Below are positions 22,601 through 32,750 of a DNA stretch of 64,000 bases, one piece after another. This DNA is from Danio rerio (taxonomy: Eukaryota; Chordata; Actinopteri; Cypriniformes; Danionidae): contig NC_133178.1 of NCBI RefSeq assembly GCF_049306965.1, positions 64,845,001-64,909,000 of the forward strand. The letters run 5' to 3'. The notes below the pieces were generated by a model. The model was not told the DNA's origin. It saw only the letters and a program-made list of their open reading frames with translations, and did not search any database. The translations under genes were made by a program, and so were the position numbers. How positions within the stretch are numbered: position 1 is the first letter of the stretch; each line of letters starts with the position of its first letter.

Positions 22601-25571
22601 GAAATTGCGTATAGTTTTTGACTGTTCAGCCAGATACAAGGGAACTAGCTTGAACGACCATCTTCTAACTGGCCCAGATCTGATGAACAGCTTAACTGGC
22701 ATCCTTTTGAGGTTCAGACAGTACCCTGTAGCCCTAATGTGTGACGTGGAAAAAATGTTCCACCAATTTCATGTAGACCATGCAGATCGTGATTATTTAC
22801 GATTTCTATGGTGGAGAAATGGAGATTTCAATTCACAGCCTCAAACCTTCCGCATGACAGTGCATTTGTTTGGAGCCTCATCGTCCCCTGGATGCGCTAA
22901 CTATGGGCTGAAGCATCTTGCAAGAGAAGGTGAACGTCTGTATCCTCTGGGCTCGCAATTTATTATGCAAGATTTCTACATGGATGATGGAGTTTCCAGC
23001 ATTGAAAGCACAGAGAAGGCCATCAAATTGGCTGAAGAAGCTCGTCAGCTTTGTGCACTGGGAAGCTTAAGTCTTCACAAGTTTGTGTCTAATGACAAGG
23101 AAGTCTTGAAGACAATACCACCCTCAGAGTGTGCGGTAGATGTTACAGCTGTCGATCTTGCTCTCACTGATCAGCCTTTGGAAAGAGCTTTGGGCATTTA
23201 CTGGAGTCTGGAACAAGACAATTTCAAATTCCATATCACTGTTAAGGACCAACCAGCAACTCGTAGAGGGATACTGTCTATAGTGGCCTCATTGTTTGAT
23301 CCCTTAGGCTTTCTTGCCCCCTTTGTACTCAAAGGAAAGACCATTCTGCAAGAAATGTGCCGAAGTGGTATGGGTTGGGATGATAACTTACCCGCTGATC
23401 TACAATCAGCATGGGAACACTGGAAGGCAGATCTAGTTAACCTAGAAAAGATTGAAGTGCCTCGTTGTATTATGCCTTCTGGCTTTGGGAGAATCATAAG
23501 GAGAGAGATTCACCACTTCTCAGACGCCAGCATGAGTGGATATGGTCAGTGTTCATATCTCAGACTCGAGAACGAGCAAGGTGACATCAGTTGTTCGTTG
23601 CTCATGGCAAAATCTAGAGTGGCCCCACTCAAGATCACAACAATTCCTCGGCTAGAATTGGCTGCCGCAGTGGTGTCAGTTGCAGTGAATGACATGTTGA
23701 AGGAGGAAATGAACCTGGCAGATGCAGAAGCGTTCTTCTGGACTGACTCACAAGTGGTGTTAGGTTACATAAACAACGAAGCTCGCCGTTTCCACACGTT
23801 TGTGGCAAATAGAGTACAAAGGATTCACCGCACCACAACTCCTCAACAGTGGCGGTACATTTGCTCAGATGAAAATCCAGCCGATTACGTATCGCGTGGT
23901 CTAAGTGTTAACAATCTTGTCACTTCCAACTGGTTTAGAGGACCTAAAGTTTTATGGGAAAAGCAAATACCTGCACCTATGGAAATCAGCAAGCAGCTTC
24001 CAATTGGCGACCCTGAAGTCAAGAAGGTTCAGTCACTCAACACGCAAACTGTACAGTATTCATGTTTGTCAGACCGTCTCACCAAGTTGTCCTCATGGTC
24101 CAAAGCTATCCAAGCTGTTGCACGTTTAATACGTCGTGTCAGGAAAGACAAGTCACATAATCACAGTACATTGGCGGAACGGAACGATGCACTATGTATC
24201 ATAATCAAGGACTTACAGAAGCAGACATATGCAGAGGAGATAACTTTACTCTGTAAGGGCAAACAACTACCTCGCAGCAACAGACTATACAATCTTGACA
24301 CCTTTGTCGACCAAGATGGATTGCTGAAGGTGGGAGGGAGACTTTGTGAGGCATCTATCCCTAATGCTGTCAAGTATCCAGTGATACTTCCGAAGGAGCA
24401 CCAACTTACAAAACTCCTGATTGCTGATTGTCATGATAAGATGGCTCATCAAGGAAAGGGAATGACTATAAATGAAATCAGATCAAGAGGATTCTGGATT
24501 ACGGGAGTTAACAGGACTGTAGCTTCCTTTGTACGACAATGTGTGAGATGTCGCAAGTTACGTGGACCTACGGAAGAGCAAAAAATGGCTAACTTACCCT
24601 CAGAGCGCATAGAGCCATCCCCTCCATTCACATACAGCGGGATGGATGTTTTCGGTCCATTCATCACCAGCAAAGGTCGCAAGTCAAACAAGAGGTATGG
24701 ACTTCTCTTTACCTGTTTCTGTTGCAGAGCCATCCATATTGAGATGCTGGATGACATGTCCACAGATGCCTTTATCAATGGCCTGCGTTGTTTCATCGCT
24801 ATCAGAGGAGCAGTCCATCAAATAAGGTGTGATCAAGGCAGTAATTTCATTGGAGCCAGGAATGAGCTCACCAAAGCTATGGAGGAGATTGACACCAACC
24901 GTCTGGTAACATTCTTAGCGGAAAAACAGTGTGACTTTGTTTTTAATGCACCTCATTCAAGCCACACTGGCGGAGTTTGGGAAAGACAGATTAGAACTGT
25001 CAGAAGTGTTCTTCGCTCCACCCTGTCACAGTCATCTGGAAGGCTCGATGACTCTTCTCTGCGAGCGTTCTTTTACGAGGCCATGTCCATTGTAAACAGT
25101 CGTCCGCTCACGGTTGATAGTCTAACTGACCCAAGTAGCCCTGAACCTCTAACCCCTAATCACCTCCTCACTCTAAAACCTACTCAAGCCCTACCACCTC
25201 CTGGCAAATTTGTCAGGGAAGATGTGTATGCCCGTAAGAGATGGCGGCATGTCCAATACTTAGCGGAACAATTCTGGGGACGTTGGCATAAGGAGTATGT
25301 GTCTAACATCACAACAAGACAGTGCTGGCATACACCAAGAAGGAACATGCAAGTAGGAGATATTGTCTTGGAGAAGGCAGTGGATCTGCCTAGGAATGAG
25401 TGGCGCTTGGCAAGGATTATTGAGGCAGTCACTGACAAGGACGGATTGGTGAGAAGAGTGAAAATACAGTTCGGAGACAGAAATCTGGGGAAGGATGGTA
25501 AACGTCTACATAAACCATCTGTGGTGGAACGTCCAGTACAGAAGTTGGTCCTGCTGATGGAGGCAGCCTGA
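19647..25571 (+). CDS. BEL/Pao Gag-Pol polyprotein (retrotransposon)
   Basis: A single 1974-residue frame. In order: a charged, coiled-coil-like Gag N-terminus (about residues 20-290); a Gag-like DUF1759 region (about 330-500); two CCHC-type zinc knuckles (about 565-640); an aspartic protease with an LLDTQSDS-like active site (about 690-900); a Pao-type reverse transcriptase (about 960-1230, YMDD at the usual place); RNase H (about 1290-1420); the zinc-binding and core integrase domains (about 1590-1800); and a C-terminal DUF5641-like tail. This is the usual BEL/Pao layout and length. It serves the element, not the host. Treated as a recent fossil copy; I saw no breaks. Confidence 0.93.
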   Translation: MMTDHGSNLCTPAKVNEQIDNVQNKEVDEEVEAQSEELDTNVRRSTRERTQTDRMLAYQREESHKAERKLMHAYEKWKAEARKARSQLKLDISESELATLIDSLEKEKDSVMNAYIKVRSNVTPPTDMRRKIDACDAVTKDIVKIAYERISGVDGGFDNETVKGHLRELLERDYARSVYGSTVSRISSKSSTPISQPSLNSILMAKRIEAAAELAAKEAEYATVIEEREQREKLRLLEEKQRKELEAQKGEFERLQAMKEVRAARARLEVYDKEETVDTVNQDEGLQQPVSPPTHKPVYLSSVNPTPNISLQRPNADVSQLAQAVQDSITLNRLPMPEPTVFSGDPIHFIEWKASFQSLIDKRHISSGDKLYYLKKYVTGPALKVLDGIFYRNDEEAYKDAWKRLLDRYGQPFIIQRAFREKLACWPKIQSKDSVGLRNFSDFLNSCKDAMPHVKGLEILNDCEENRKLVSKLPDWAAARWNRQTTQTLSETQDFPTFQEFAHFMSVEAEVACNPVTSFHALHVLEPNKEKNYFKVSKPKANVFHTKTVTQHDNSKPTGKVNKPCLFCQNGEHQIHECSKFSARSLEERRQFVKNTRLCYGCLRLGHSAKDCRSRHCCNTCKGRHPTCLHDDSFNRKVRSSSAQSPENVHEGVATMSLSVESGCTPVNTSMIVPVWLSTHKDPVSEKLIYALLDTQSDSVFIECAVCKSLKVDSCPVTLKLTTLVGKDSLMSSERISGLRVRGFNSSLIIDLPPAYTKECIPVDRAHIPIMETASHWKHLATLADKIPPLQNCEVGLLIGYNCSRALAPREVILGTENEPYAVRTDLGWSIIGPSLTHFEPQSSAAMCHRVSIKEIPAVTPTDVIKVLESDFKDTEGHTKVTSQEDIMFLRKLEENIRLNKDSHLEMPLPFRKRPYLPDNKPLAVIRLQHLKRRLMRDQEYREHYVTFMEEVIEKGNAEQVFEEGREGERWYIPHHGVYHSKKPGKLRIVFDCSARYKGTSLNDHLLTGPDLMNSLTGILLRFRQYPVALMCDVEKMFHQFHVDHADRDYLRFLWWRNGDFNSQPQTFRMTVHLFGASSSPGCANYGLKHLAREGERLYPLGSQFIMQDFYMDDGVSSIESTEKAIKLAEEARQLCALGSLSLHKFVSNDKEVLKTIPPSECAVDVTAVDLALTDQPLERALGIYWSLEQDNFKFHITVKDQPATRRGILSIVASLFDPLGFLAPFVLKGKTILQEMCRSGMGWDDNLPADLQSAWEHWKADLVNLEKIEVPRCIMPSGFGRIIRREIHHFSDASMSGYGQCSYLRLENEQGDISCSLLMAKSRVAPLKITTIPRLELAAAVVSVAVNDMLKEEMNLADAEAFFWTDSQVVLGYINNEARRFHTFVANRVQRIHRTTTPQQWRYICSDENPADYVSRGLSVNNLVTSNWFRGPKVLWEKQIPAPMEISKQLPIGDPEVKKVQSLNTQTVQYSCLSDRLTKLSSWSKAIQAVARLIRRVRKDKSHNHSTLAERNDALCIIIKDLQKQTYAEEITLLCKGKQLPRSNRLYNLDTFVDQDGLLKVGGRLCEASIPNAVKYPVILPKEHQLTKLLIADCHDKMAHQGKGMTINEIRSRGFWITGVNRTVASFVRQCVRCRKLRGPTEEQKMANLPSERIEPSPPFTYSGMDVFGPFITSKGRKSNKRYGLLFTCFCCRAIHIEMLDDMSTDAFINGLRCFIAIRGAVHQIRCDQGSNFIGARNELTKAMEEIDTNRLVTFLAEKQCDFVFNAPHSSHTGGVWERQIRTVRSVLRSTLSQSSGRLDDSSLRAFFYEAMSIVNSRPLTVDSLTDPSSPEPLTPNHLLTLKPTQALPPPGKFVREDVYARKRWRHVQYLAEQFWGRWHKEYVSNITTRQCWHTPRRNMQVGDIVLEKAVDLPRNEWRLARIIEAVTDKDGLVRRVKIQFGDRNLGKDGKRLHKPSVVERPVQKLVLLMEAA

Positions 25572-25731
25572 ACATACTGACATATCCTTTGAGTAAACAG
25601 TTCATAGTAATATATGTTTTAGTGTTGTTTACATCTAGTCTTAAATGGTTATAGTAGTAGTAATTATAATTCATTTAAAATCATTCGTGATTAAAAGGTT
25701 AAAATTCATAATCACTCATGATTGGTGGGAG

Positions 25732-26445
25732 TGTAAATAACCCCAAGTTATTTAAGTTAGGTTTCAGTGTTAATTATTTATGCTGCTTTTAATTACTTCT
25801 CTATTTCTTTAAAAGTTGTTGTGTTTTTGTTATTTATTTGAACTCCGCTTTGCACTAAGTTATTTAGCCTATAGAGACCCTTATTTTGACGCGCGGCTTG
25901 CCGGAAGTGGTCAGGTGCGCGAGAGCGCGCAGATCACGGAAGCAGGGAGATTGGAGAAGCGCGCCTAGCACGAGGGAGAGAGCGATCGCTTGCACAGAGA
26001 AATGCACGGAGCTAATGTTACATTTAAGGACTGATTTAATAGAGATTTAATGCATATTTGAGTTTTGTTTTTTGTTCTGTTCATCTTTATTGTTTGAACA
26101 CCTGGTTGGAAGGGAGAACAAGGTAGATGAGGACATTTTTATACATATTGCTAAAATTTGATGCATCTGTTGGCTTGCTAATAATTTAAATTGCTATTTT
26201 ATTGTAAAATTAGTCATATATTTGAAGATACTTTATAATATTGTCACTAAGTTTATTGTTTTGTCTTATTATGTGAACTATTATTCATTACATTTTTTCT
26301 ATTTGTGTTTATTCATCTGTTCTTAGCTCTTACGGTGTTGTACAGTCTTTAAGGACGGCAAATGCAACAATAAAGGCACAAAGGAGGACAGTGCAACATC
26401 AGTGCATGAGTTTAATCCTTTTATTTCTCCAACCGGGCTGTTACA
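25732..26445 (+). repeat. Right LTR of the BEL/Pao element
   Basis: 714 bp, apparently identical to the left LTR. It directly abuts the 3' part of gene 3 and contributes the first codons of the longest frame running into that gene. Confidence 0.95.
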
Positions 26446-27353
26446 GTAAGAGCTTCTCACATTTGTCATCCCATAATAAACACATGTTGATGCACACTGG
26501 AGAGAGACCATTCACATGTACCCAGTGTGGTAAGAGTTTCAGACAATCATCACACCTTACTAAACACATGTTGATCCACACTGGAGAGAAACCGTTCCCA
26601 TGTACCCAGTGTGGTAAGAGTTTCAGACAATCGTCGTCCCTTAATAAGCACATGTTGATCCACACTGGAGAGAAACCTTTCACATGTACTCAGTGTGGTA
26701 AGAGTTTCACACAGTCGTCAAACCTTTATCAACACATGATGATCCACACTGGAGAGAAACCATTATCATGTACCCAGTGTGGGAAGAGTTTTTCACAATC
26801 ATCATCCCTTAATCAACACATGTTGACCCACACTGGAGAGAGACCATTCACATGTACCCAGTGTGGTAAGAGTTTCACTCAGTCATCATCCCTTAATCTA
26901 CACATGAAGATCCACACTGGAGAGAAGCCACACACATGTACTCAGTGTGGAAAGAGTTTTACAATCTCCTCGTTCCTTAATCAACACATGTTGATCCACA
27001 CTGGAGAGAGACCACACAAATGTGATCAATGCGGCAAAACGTTCGCGACTGGTTCATTTCTTAAGCTTCATCTCAGAGTTCATACAACGGAGAAACCGTA
27101 TTCGTGTTCTGTGTGTGGAAGGAGTTTCACATGGCGGACAAATTTAAATCGACATCAGAAGATCCACACTGGTGTGCGAGAGCATTACTGCTTTGAGTGT
27201 GGGAAGACTTTTGTTACAACTGGTGATTTGGAACGGCACCAAAGGATTCACACTGGAGAGAAACCGTACACGTGTTCACACTGCGACAAGAGATTCAGAC
27301 AGTTAGGATCTCTGAAAAGACATGAGAAGATCCACACTGGAGAGAAACCCTAA
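26446..27353 (+). pseudogene. Zinc-finger gene 3, 3' part with ten complete fingers
   Basis: Resumes finger 1 (KSFSHLSSHNKHMLMH) directly after the element and carries ten further complete C2H2 fingers to the TAA stop, ending [10 protein letters not shown] (type A). Fingers 2-7 are mostly CTQCGKSF-type with Q-S-S-x-L helices. The last four match those of gene 1 in order ([32 protein letters not shown]). The frame remains open upstream into the right LTR, where an ATG at 26406 would give a 315-residue protein with a 13-residue LTR-encoded start. Whether the LTR drives such a transcript is unknown. Otherwise this is the disconnected C-terminal part of an eleven-finger gene. Confidence 0.8.
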
Positions 27354-27917
27354 AAGCAGGGCTCGAAATGAACCTTTTTGCTTGGCAGCACTGGTGCTTC
27401 TGGCTTCAAAACTTGTAGGAGCACCAGCCACAATTTAGGCGCAACCATCAAATATTCTGAGCGGCATTACTAGTTAAGCTTTTATATTAATAGATTTATT
27501 ACATTTAAAATCAACACTAATCAAAACTAACAACCAAAAGAATCTGCATGTGCCCATCTGCCCTGTACACACTGCATTACATGAATGACATGAGCTGGGT
27601 TAATGAATATAACTGTGCTGTTCTCACAGGTGGTGTCTGATATTGAACAGATGATATTGACATGTAACGTATTATTTGCATTCGTCATCTTAATAGCAAT
27701 AACAGTCTGTTATGAGCTGCAATATTAGTCTTCTCTTATGCCGAGTTCAGACTGGATAATTTTAGCACTGATTTTGACTGATTTTGAGAAATCGCAGACA
27801 AATAAGTGAAATCACAGACAAATCGGCGCTAGTGCACATAAGTGACAATCACACAGTGTGAACTATCAAAGACACGATCTGAGTGAGTCGCCGATGCCTG
27901 CGAGATATTTGCCATTT
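27354..27917 (+). other. 3' UTR/flank of gene 3
   Basis: No gene. Includes a stretch starting gccgagttcagactggataa (27758) that resembles the terminus of an interspersed DNA element; the complementary end word gtctgaactcggcattag occurs 3' of genes 1 and 2. Confidence 0.45.
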
Positions 27918-28436
27918 TAACATCTCAATTGGATTCAGGTCGGGGCTTTGACTAGGCCACTCCAAATTCTTCATTTTGTCTTTCTTCAGCCATTCAGAAG
28001 TGGACTTGCTGGTTGTGCTTTGGATCGTTGTTCTGCTGCAGAACTCGTGTTTGCTTCAGCTTGAGGTCACTTAAAGATGGCCGGACATTCTCCTTCAGGA
28101 TATTTTGGTGCACAGCGGAATTCGTGGTTTCATTTATTGCAAATCTTCCACCTTCCAAAATCTCGTCAATCTACAGAGTATTTCAAAAAAATCTTGGGGA
28201 TCATCAAGATGTTTTCTGGCAGACACTTTTTCACACAGGGCTATGTAGTTTTGGATTTTGTTTTGCTTTGATAATAAAAGCCTTCATTTAAAATCTGCGT
28301 GATGTGTTTACTTGTGTTATCTTTGACTCATATTTACATTAATTACATGATCTGAAACTTTAAAATATGACAAAAGGCAAAAAAACATAACAATAATTCA
28401 GTGAGGGGGAAACACTTTTTCAGGCCACTATACTGT
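27918..28436 (-). mobile_element. Tc1-like transposon relic (antisense), unit 3
   Basis: On the minus strand, bases near 27920-27960 read [13 protein letters not shown], the last part of a DD34E Tc1 transposase, with QQNNDPKH-like sequence near 28025-28040. The central part is missing, joining gttttctggcaga to the other terminal region (tttcacacagggctatgtag), which ends gggggaaacactttttcagg. Several stops break the frame. Bases 28273-28278 (AATAAA) in this relic are the probable poly(A) signal of gene 3. Confidence 0.75.
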
Positions 28437-28552
28437 ATAAACACAGATTTTGCTGACTAGTTGACTAGTTACATTACATTACATTACAAAATGCCTTTGT
28501 TTACTCGTTCACTGTAAACAATATATTGATTTACAAGTAAGGCACAGAAAGT

Positions 28553-29078
28553 AGCTGTGTCCCAAATGGCACACTATACACTATGTACTTATGCACTTAC
28601 ACACTCAACAGGATAGTATATGTATGTAGTGTCGTCCCAAATGACGCACTAATGTTTTTTTACTAAACGGAAATTCAAACCGTTTCCCTGATGACGTTTG
28701 ACAGTTGCCAAATCAGTGAAATAAATGACCGAATTATCAAATAATACCTATCGTGAGTATTGCCGCATTCACCATCGGGAGGCAATATAATCACTCTAGT
28801 AGGAGAATTTTGCTCTCTCCATCCAAAATAAATAAAGTTATTCGACATGTGCGTCCGATAGCTCCGCCCCTTCCGCTACGTAAGCAAACCTGCGGTCGTT
28901 GAGTGCGTGAAGTGTCCATCATTACACACTTCATTTTAGCGACTGAATGAGTGCATCATCCGGGTAATTAAAGTGCACTTATTATTTTAAGAGTTTTCAG
29001 TGTGAACACACTACTTACACTGTTTATACTACAAAATGGCGTAGAATTGTGCATAAGTATGCGATTTGGGACGCAGCT
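28553..29078. mobile_element. 526-bp TIR MITE
   Basis: Ends agctgtgtcccaaatggcac and, at the right, gcgatttgggacgcagct, which are complementary with a few differences. It interrupts the unit sequence cacagaaagtgagggc, which is unbroken in units 1, 2, 5 and 7. No clear target repeat can be read, so the superfamily is uncertain. Confidence 0.75.
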
Positions 29079-29081
29079 CGT

Positions 29082-29240
29082 GAGGGCTTTATCATGAATA
29101 TTGATGCCGTTCTCACTCTTGACAAAGACCGGCCTCTAGTGGGTCATCAGTGTGTCTGTGTGAATGAAGAGACCCAGAACATGAGCTTCTGTGTTTGTCT
29201 TTATTTACAGTTTCATTTAAGTCCACAATATAAATAATAA
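29082..29240. repeat. Conserved inter-unit block with CTCF-like motif, unit 3
   Basis: Copy of the block at 9424-9580. Motif ggcctctagtgg at 29131-29142. Confidence 0.45.
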
Positions 29241-29794
29241 TTGTCATAGGCTCACAGTGATCTGAACATTTACATTACTCTGTGCTAAGTTTCTTCAGAT
29301 TTGAGCCCCCGCCTTGTTTCCTCCTCAAGAGAAATTATTATTGTTTACTTCTAATAGTAATAAGATAATTGATGTATATTCTGATGTTCAGTTTGTGGAC
29401 AGCTTTCCCTATTAAACAATTAAAAACTAAATATCAGGTCAGGAAATGCTTTTGATGTGAATGTTCTGCACACATTTAATTAGGAGGGAAAAAGAAGAAG
29501 CCTACGAAGCCTTCTCTACTCTACAGATCATTAAGAAGAAGATCATTGTAAGCTTTAGGAAATGTATTAATCTTGATGTTATTAATGTTTAAGAGATTCA
29601 TTAATTAATAAAATTTGAGTCAGAAAAAATATTAAATTTAGCTATTGTCTTTAACTTTGTATATAGAAAATGTATAGTGTAAAACTATATATATAAATTA
29701 TATGGTCGAGAGAATGATCACTACCAGAAACGTACAGTGATATATCTCTCATAGATACAAATACAAGTCTATGCAACATTATTATTTTATGTGG

Positions 29795-30160
29795 GCTACT
29801 TTGAGATAATTCTTTTTTTATTGGGTTAAGAAACCCACATTAGTCCCATCAAAGAAAATAACAAAAGACAAATATCATCAGACACACGAGTCTTTACTGT
29901 TCTCCAAAACTTTGTCGCATTCTCCAGAAGCAGAACTGAGGAAAACAGAATATTTTGATCTGAGTCACAAAACAAAACTGCATCAGGTCTATTCATCATG
30001 TTATAAAGCAGCATGGACTTTATTATAATGCTGGGTTCACACCAAACATGCTTCATACAGTGAACAGACCTACCATTAAACATGATAAACCTTCACTATT
30101 AAACCAGAAACATTCATTATAAGCCACTTTCAGACCACACAACCTCACTATTCTCTAAGC
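29795..30160. repeat. Conserved distal upstream block before promoter 4
   Basis: Close copy of 10144-10500, showing that units of both subfamilies share the same upstream region. Confidence 0.6.
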
Positions 30161-30358
30161 AACAAACAGCAGCCAATCAGCATTCGCCGAACCACAAACA
30201 GCAGCAAATCAGCTTCCGCTGAGCCACACGCTAATATCCCGCCTCGGCGCTCAGTGTATGAAGTGGATGGAGTATGAGTCGGATCGCTGATAAATGCTAA
30301 ACTTTGCCGTTTGCTGTATAATTATTCTTCTGTTACGGGTGTTGTGCGTCTTTTCAAA
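30161..30358 (+). promoter_or_regulatory. Promoter and exon 1 of zinc-finger gene 4
   Basis: One intact CCAAT box at 30173; the second is changed to gcaaatcag, so this promoter has lost a box. Motif tcccgcc at 30237, donor GTAAGT at 30359. The exon 1 ATG that opens the longest upstream frame in other copies is ATA here. Confidence 0.7.
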
Positions 30359-30670
30359 GTAAGTGTATTATATCTGCCTTCTGTAGCGTTCACGAGTGTG
30401 ATATGTTTCACTTTGCTGCCGAATATCTCTTCAGGAATTAGGAAAACATCTTACCTTTATTTACAGTTGCTAATGCTATCTGTGTAACTTGGCTTCCATT
30501 CATTTGTGTTTCTAGTGTAATTTACTGGTTGTTTCTGAAATATGTTTAGCACAGATATAATATCTGTCAGATAATGTACTCTTATATTCAATAATAATGT
30601 TTCTCACTTTAGGTTGTGTTCAGTTTTTGACTGGCTTTTGTCCGCTAAAACAGCTTTATTTTGATTTCAG

Positions 30671-30812
30671 ACCTTAAAATAATGATTGTGTGAACACATT
30701 TAAGATGATAACCTTCTCATTTAAACACCTCATTTACTGACTGGAGGTATTTTTAATGAAAATAAGACAATATTTGTTTCTTCTGCACTCAGTGTAGAGA
30801 TTGATTGAGAAT
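30671..30812 (+). pseudogene. Truncated second-exon fragment, unit 4
   Basis: After a good acceptor (ttgatttcag) comes a diverged copy of the coding-exon leader (attgtgtgaacacatttaag, gaaaataagacaatatttg, actcagtgtagagattgatt). It stops before any finger and continues instead with intron 1-like sequence (tgtattataagtgtattata). It could act as an alternative non-coding exon, but no donor is evident. Confidence 0.55.
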
Positions 30813-30944
30813 CTGTGTATTATAAGTGTATTATATCTCACTTTTATAACATTCGCGAGTGTGATTTGTTTAATTTTGCTGTCGACTAACGTTATCTCGT
30901 TCGAGTTTGGTTCTGTTTTGGTTTGATCTTCATCAAATGCATAC

Positions 30945-32750
30945 CTGTCAACATCGGGATGTGAAAATTAAAGATATGCCCAACATTAGGGACCCACTCC
31001 CCTCCTCCTTTTAAAAAAATCCCTAAATTTCTAAATATGCCCATCTAGAGCTGTTTCATTGTAAATAAACAGTTAAATGGTTAGTAATATGTTTAATATT
31101 ATGTACAAATAAAAAAACAAATATATACATTAGCAGCAAATACATGAGCAAACAGTTCAGCTTATTAAAATTAATAGCTGTTTTAATGAAATAGAATCAA
31201 GCTATTAAATTTTATTAGCCGTTTCTTCCCTGTATAACGTACATATTCTGATTAAAGAGCAACAAATGAATCCCTTATTTATTTAGAATTTTACGTTTGA
31301 TTTGATTAAATAACAGGTGTCACTTTAAAAATGCACACATATAAGAATATAAAAAAGGCATTATTATTACAACATATTGGAGTTAACTTGAACACTTGTA
31401 TTGGTAAGCTTAAGTGAGCTCACAATGAATGCCTTTGAGGCAGAAAACTGCTTACCAATACAAATGTTCAAGTTAACTCCAATATGTTGTTTGCATGCAC
31501 TTTTCAACTGCAACGAACAGTACTTGATTTGTGAGTTAAATGGAGATTATTGTGACTATACAACACATTAATGATGCCATTATGAGCAATGTATGTTTAT
31601 TATAACAGCGCCATCATGTTGATTTCTGTTGTGTTACACACTTTATATCATTTAAATGTCACATCTGTTTGAAATGTACATGATTAGTTTCAGTAATTAT
31701 CAATGTGTGGTAATTTTGTATTTTCTGCATTTATAGGAAACCACACACACAAACACACCCATCAGCACACCAATTATAAATGTTTGGAAGTTCTACATCC
31801 ATCAACCAGATTAAAGTTTGTTTTTTGAGAACTGGACTGTTGCACCTCTTTTTAATGGAAGAGCATGGCTGGAAAGCAGGAGCTAGTGTAACGACCACAG
31901 TAATAATCGCAAATAGTCTGTTTAAACACACCCAAAACCCAAACATTGAAAAAAAAAACGACCAAGATTGACATCTTTAGATATTATCATTATTAATTAT
32001 GTGTATATGTATGTTTAAACACGCACCCAAAGCCCAAACATTCGCTCCGCTTCACATCGCCTCCTAAAATCGTGTACGTGCGCACCACGACACGACAGCA
32101 GACAACTCACTAGTTCACGTCACTCTCCAGTTAGAAATGTAGTTAGTGTTTGGCTGGAGACATGCAGGAATTACACACAAAACTAAGCTATACTTACATG
32201 CTATTTCAGAACAAATATTCAGAGTAGCATGGTGAACAACATAGGGAGGCTGTCATTGTTTGACCAAATGTGAATTATAAAAGCAATTTCAGCTCAGTGA
32301 AGCAGGCTAGGCGGAATAGCACTACTTACTGATGTTCTGTTGTTGAACTAAATGTAAATCCACATTATCGAGGGCCCTTATGAAACCGAAAATAGTCACA
32401 TCAATCTTCCATCGGAAGATTTTAGTGGCTGAACAACACTTCTGTGCATATAACCCATTTGTAATAACACAATCTACGACAGCTTTGGGGGACTTTAAGA
32501 GTTTTAAATCAGAACGTTAGCTGTCTAACAGCAATACTTCAGCCATGGTTCCTCCAGCGTGCAAAACTAACTCCAATATTGATTCAGGATTTTAAAAAGT
32601 TTCAGTTCAGCATTTGATTTTACCGCGTCTGTGACCGTCTCGTATGCAGGTGAACGCGCGGTGCGCATGCAAGCGTGCACTCGCGAATACAGATATGCGT
32701 AAACGGAGATGCGCAGAAGCCCAAATCTACATTTGTTGACAGTTTGAGCT
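30945..32750. other. Intron of gene 4 with unclassified inserted sequence
   Basis: No gene recognised. From catacctgtcaacatcgggat the sequence is not shared with the other units and is probably transposon-derived. It rejoins the shared intron near 32750 (gagatgtcggcctgacgata). A strong hairpin at 31371-31488 is listed separately. Confidence 0.4.
31371..31488. repeat. Long near-perfect hairpin
   Basis: A 39-base arm starting aacatattggagttaacttg (31371-31409) is complementary to gcttaccaatacaaatgttc onwards (31450-31488) with a single mismatch, around a loop of about 40 bases. It could be a tiny palindromic MITE or a source of small RNA when gene 4 is transcribed. Confidence 0.7.

Larger units (their letters stand above)
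18894..26445 (+). mobile_element. BEL/Pao LTR retrotransposon, whole-looking
   Basis: A 7552-bp element inserted in finger 1 of gene 3, with five-base target repeats GTAAG on either side (18889-18893 and 26446-26450). Both LTRs are 714 bp, begin TGTAAATAACC, end CTGTTACA and look identical by eye. A purine-rich tract (ggtgggag) sits just before the right LTR. One long reading frame fills the interior with no break seen. Identical LTRs imply a very recent insertion. The domain order (protease, reverse transcriptase, RNase H, integrase in one frame, with A17-type protease region) places it in BEL/Pao, not Gypsy or Copia. No envelope gene is seen. Confidence 0.95.

Noticed and set aside
26441-26683. 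Antisense frames with repeated [14 protein letters not shown]-like peptides (also 33222, 44989, 48258, 55424)
   Set aside because: They are the reverse strand of the tandem zinc-finger repeat, whose 84-base period keeps any open antisense frame open.
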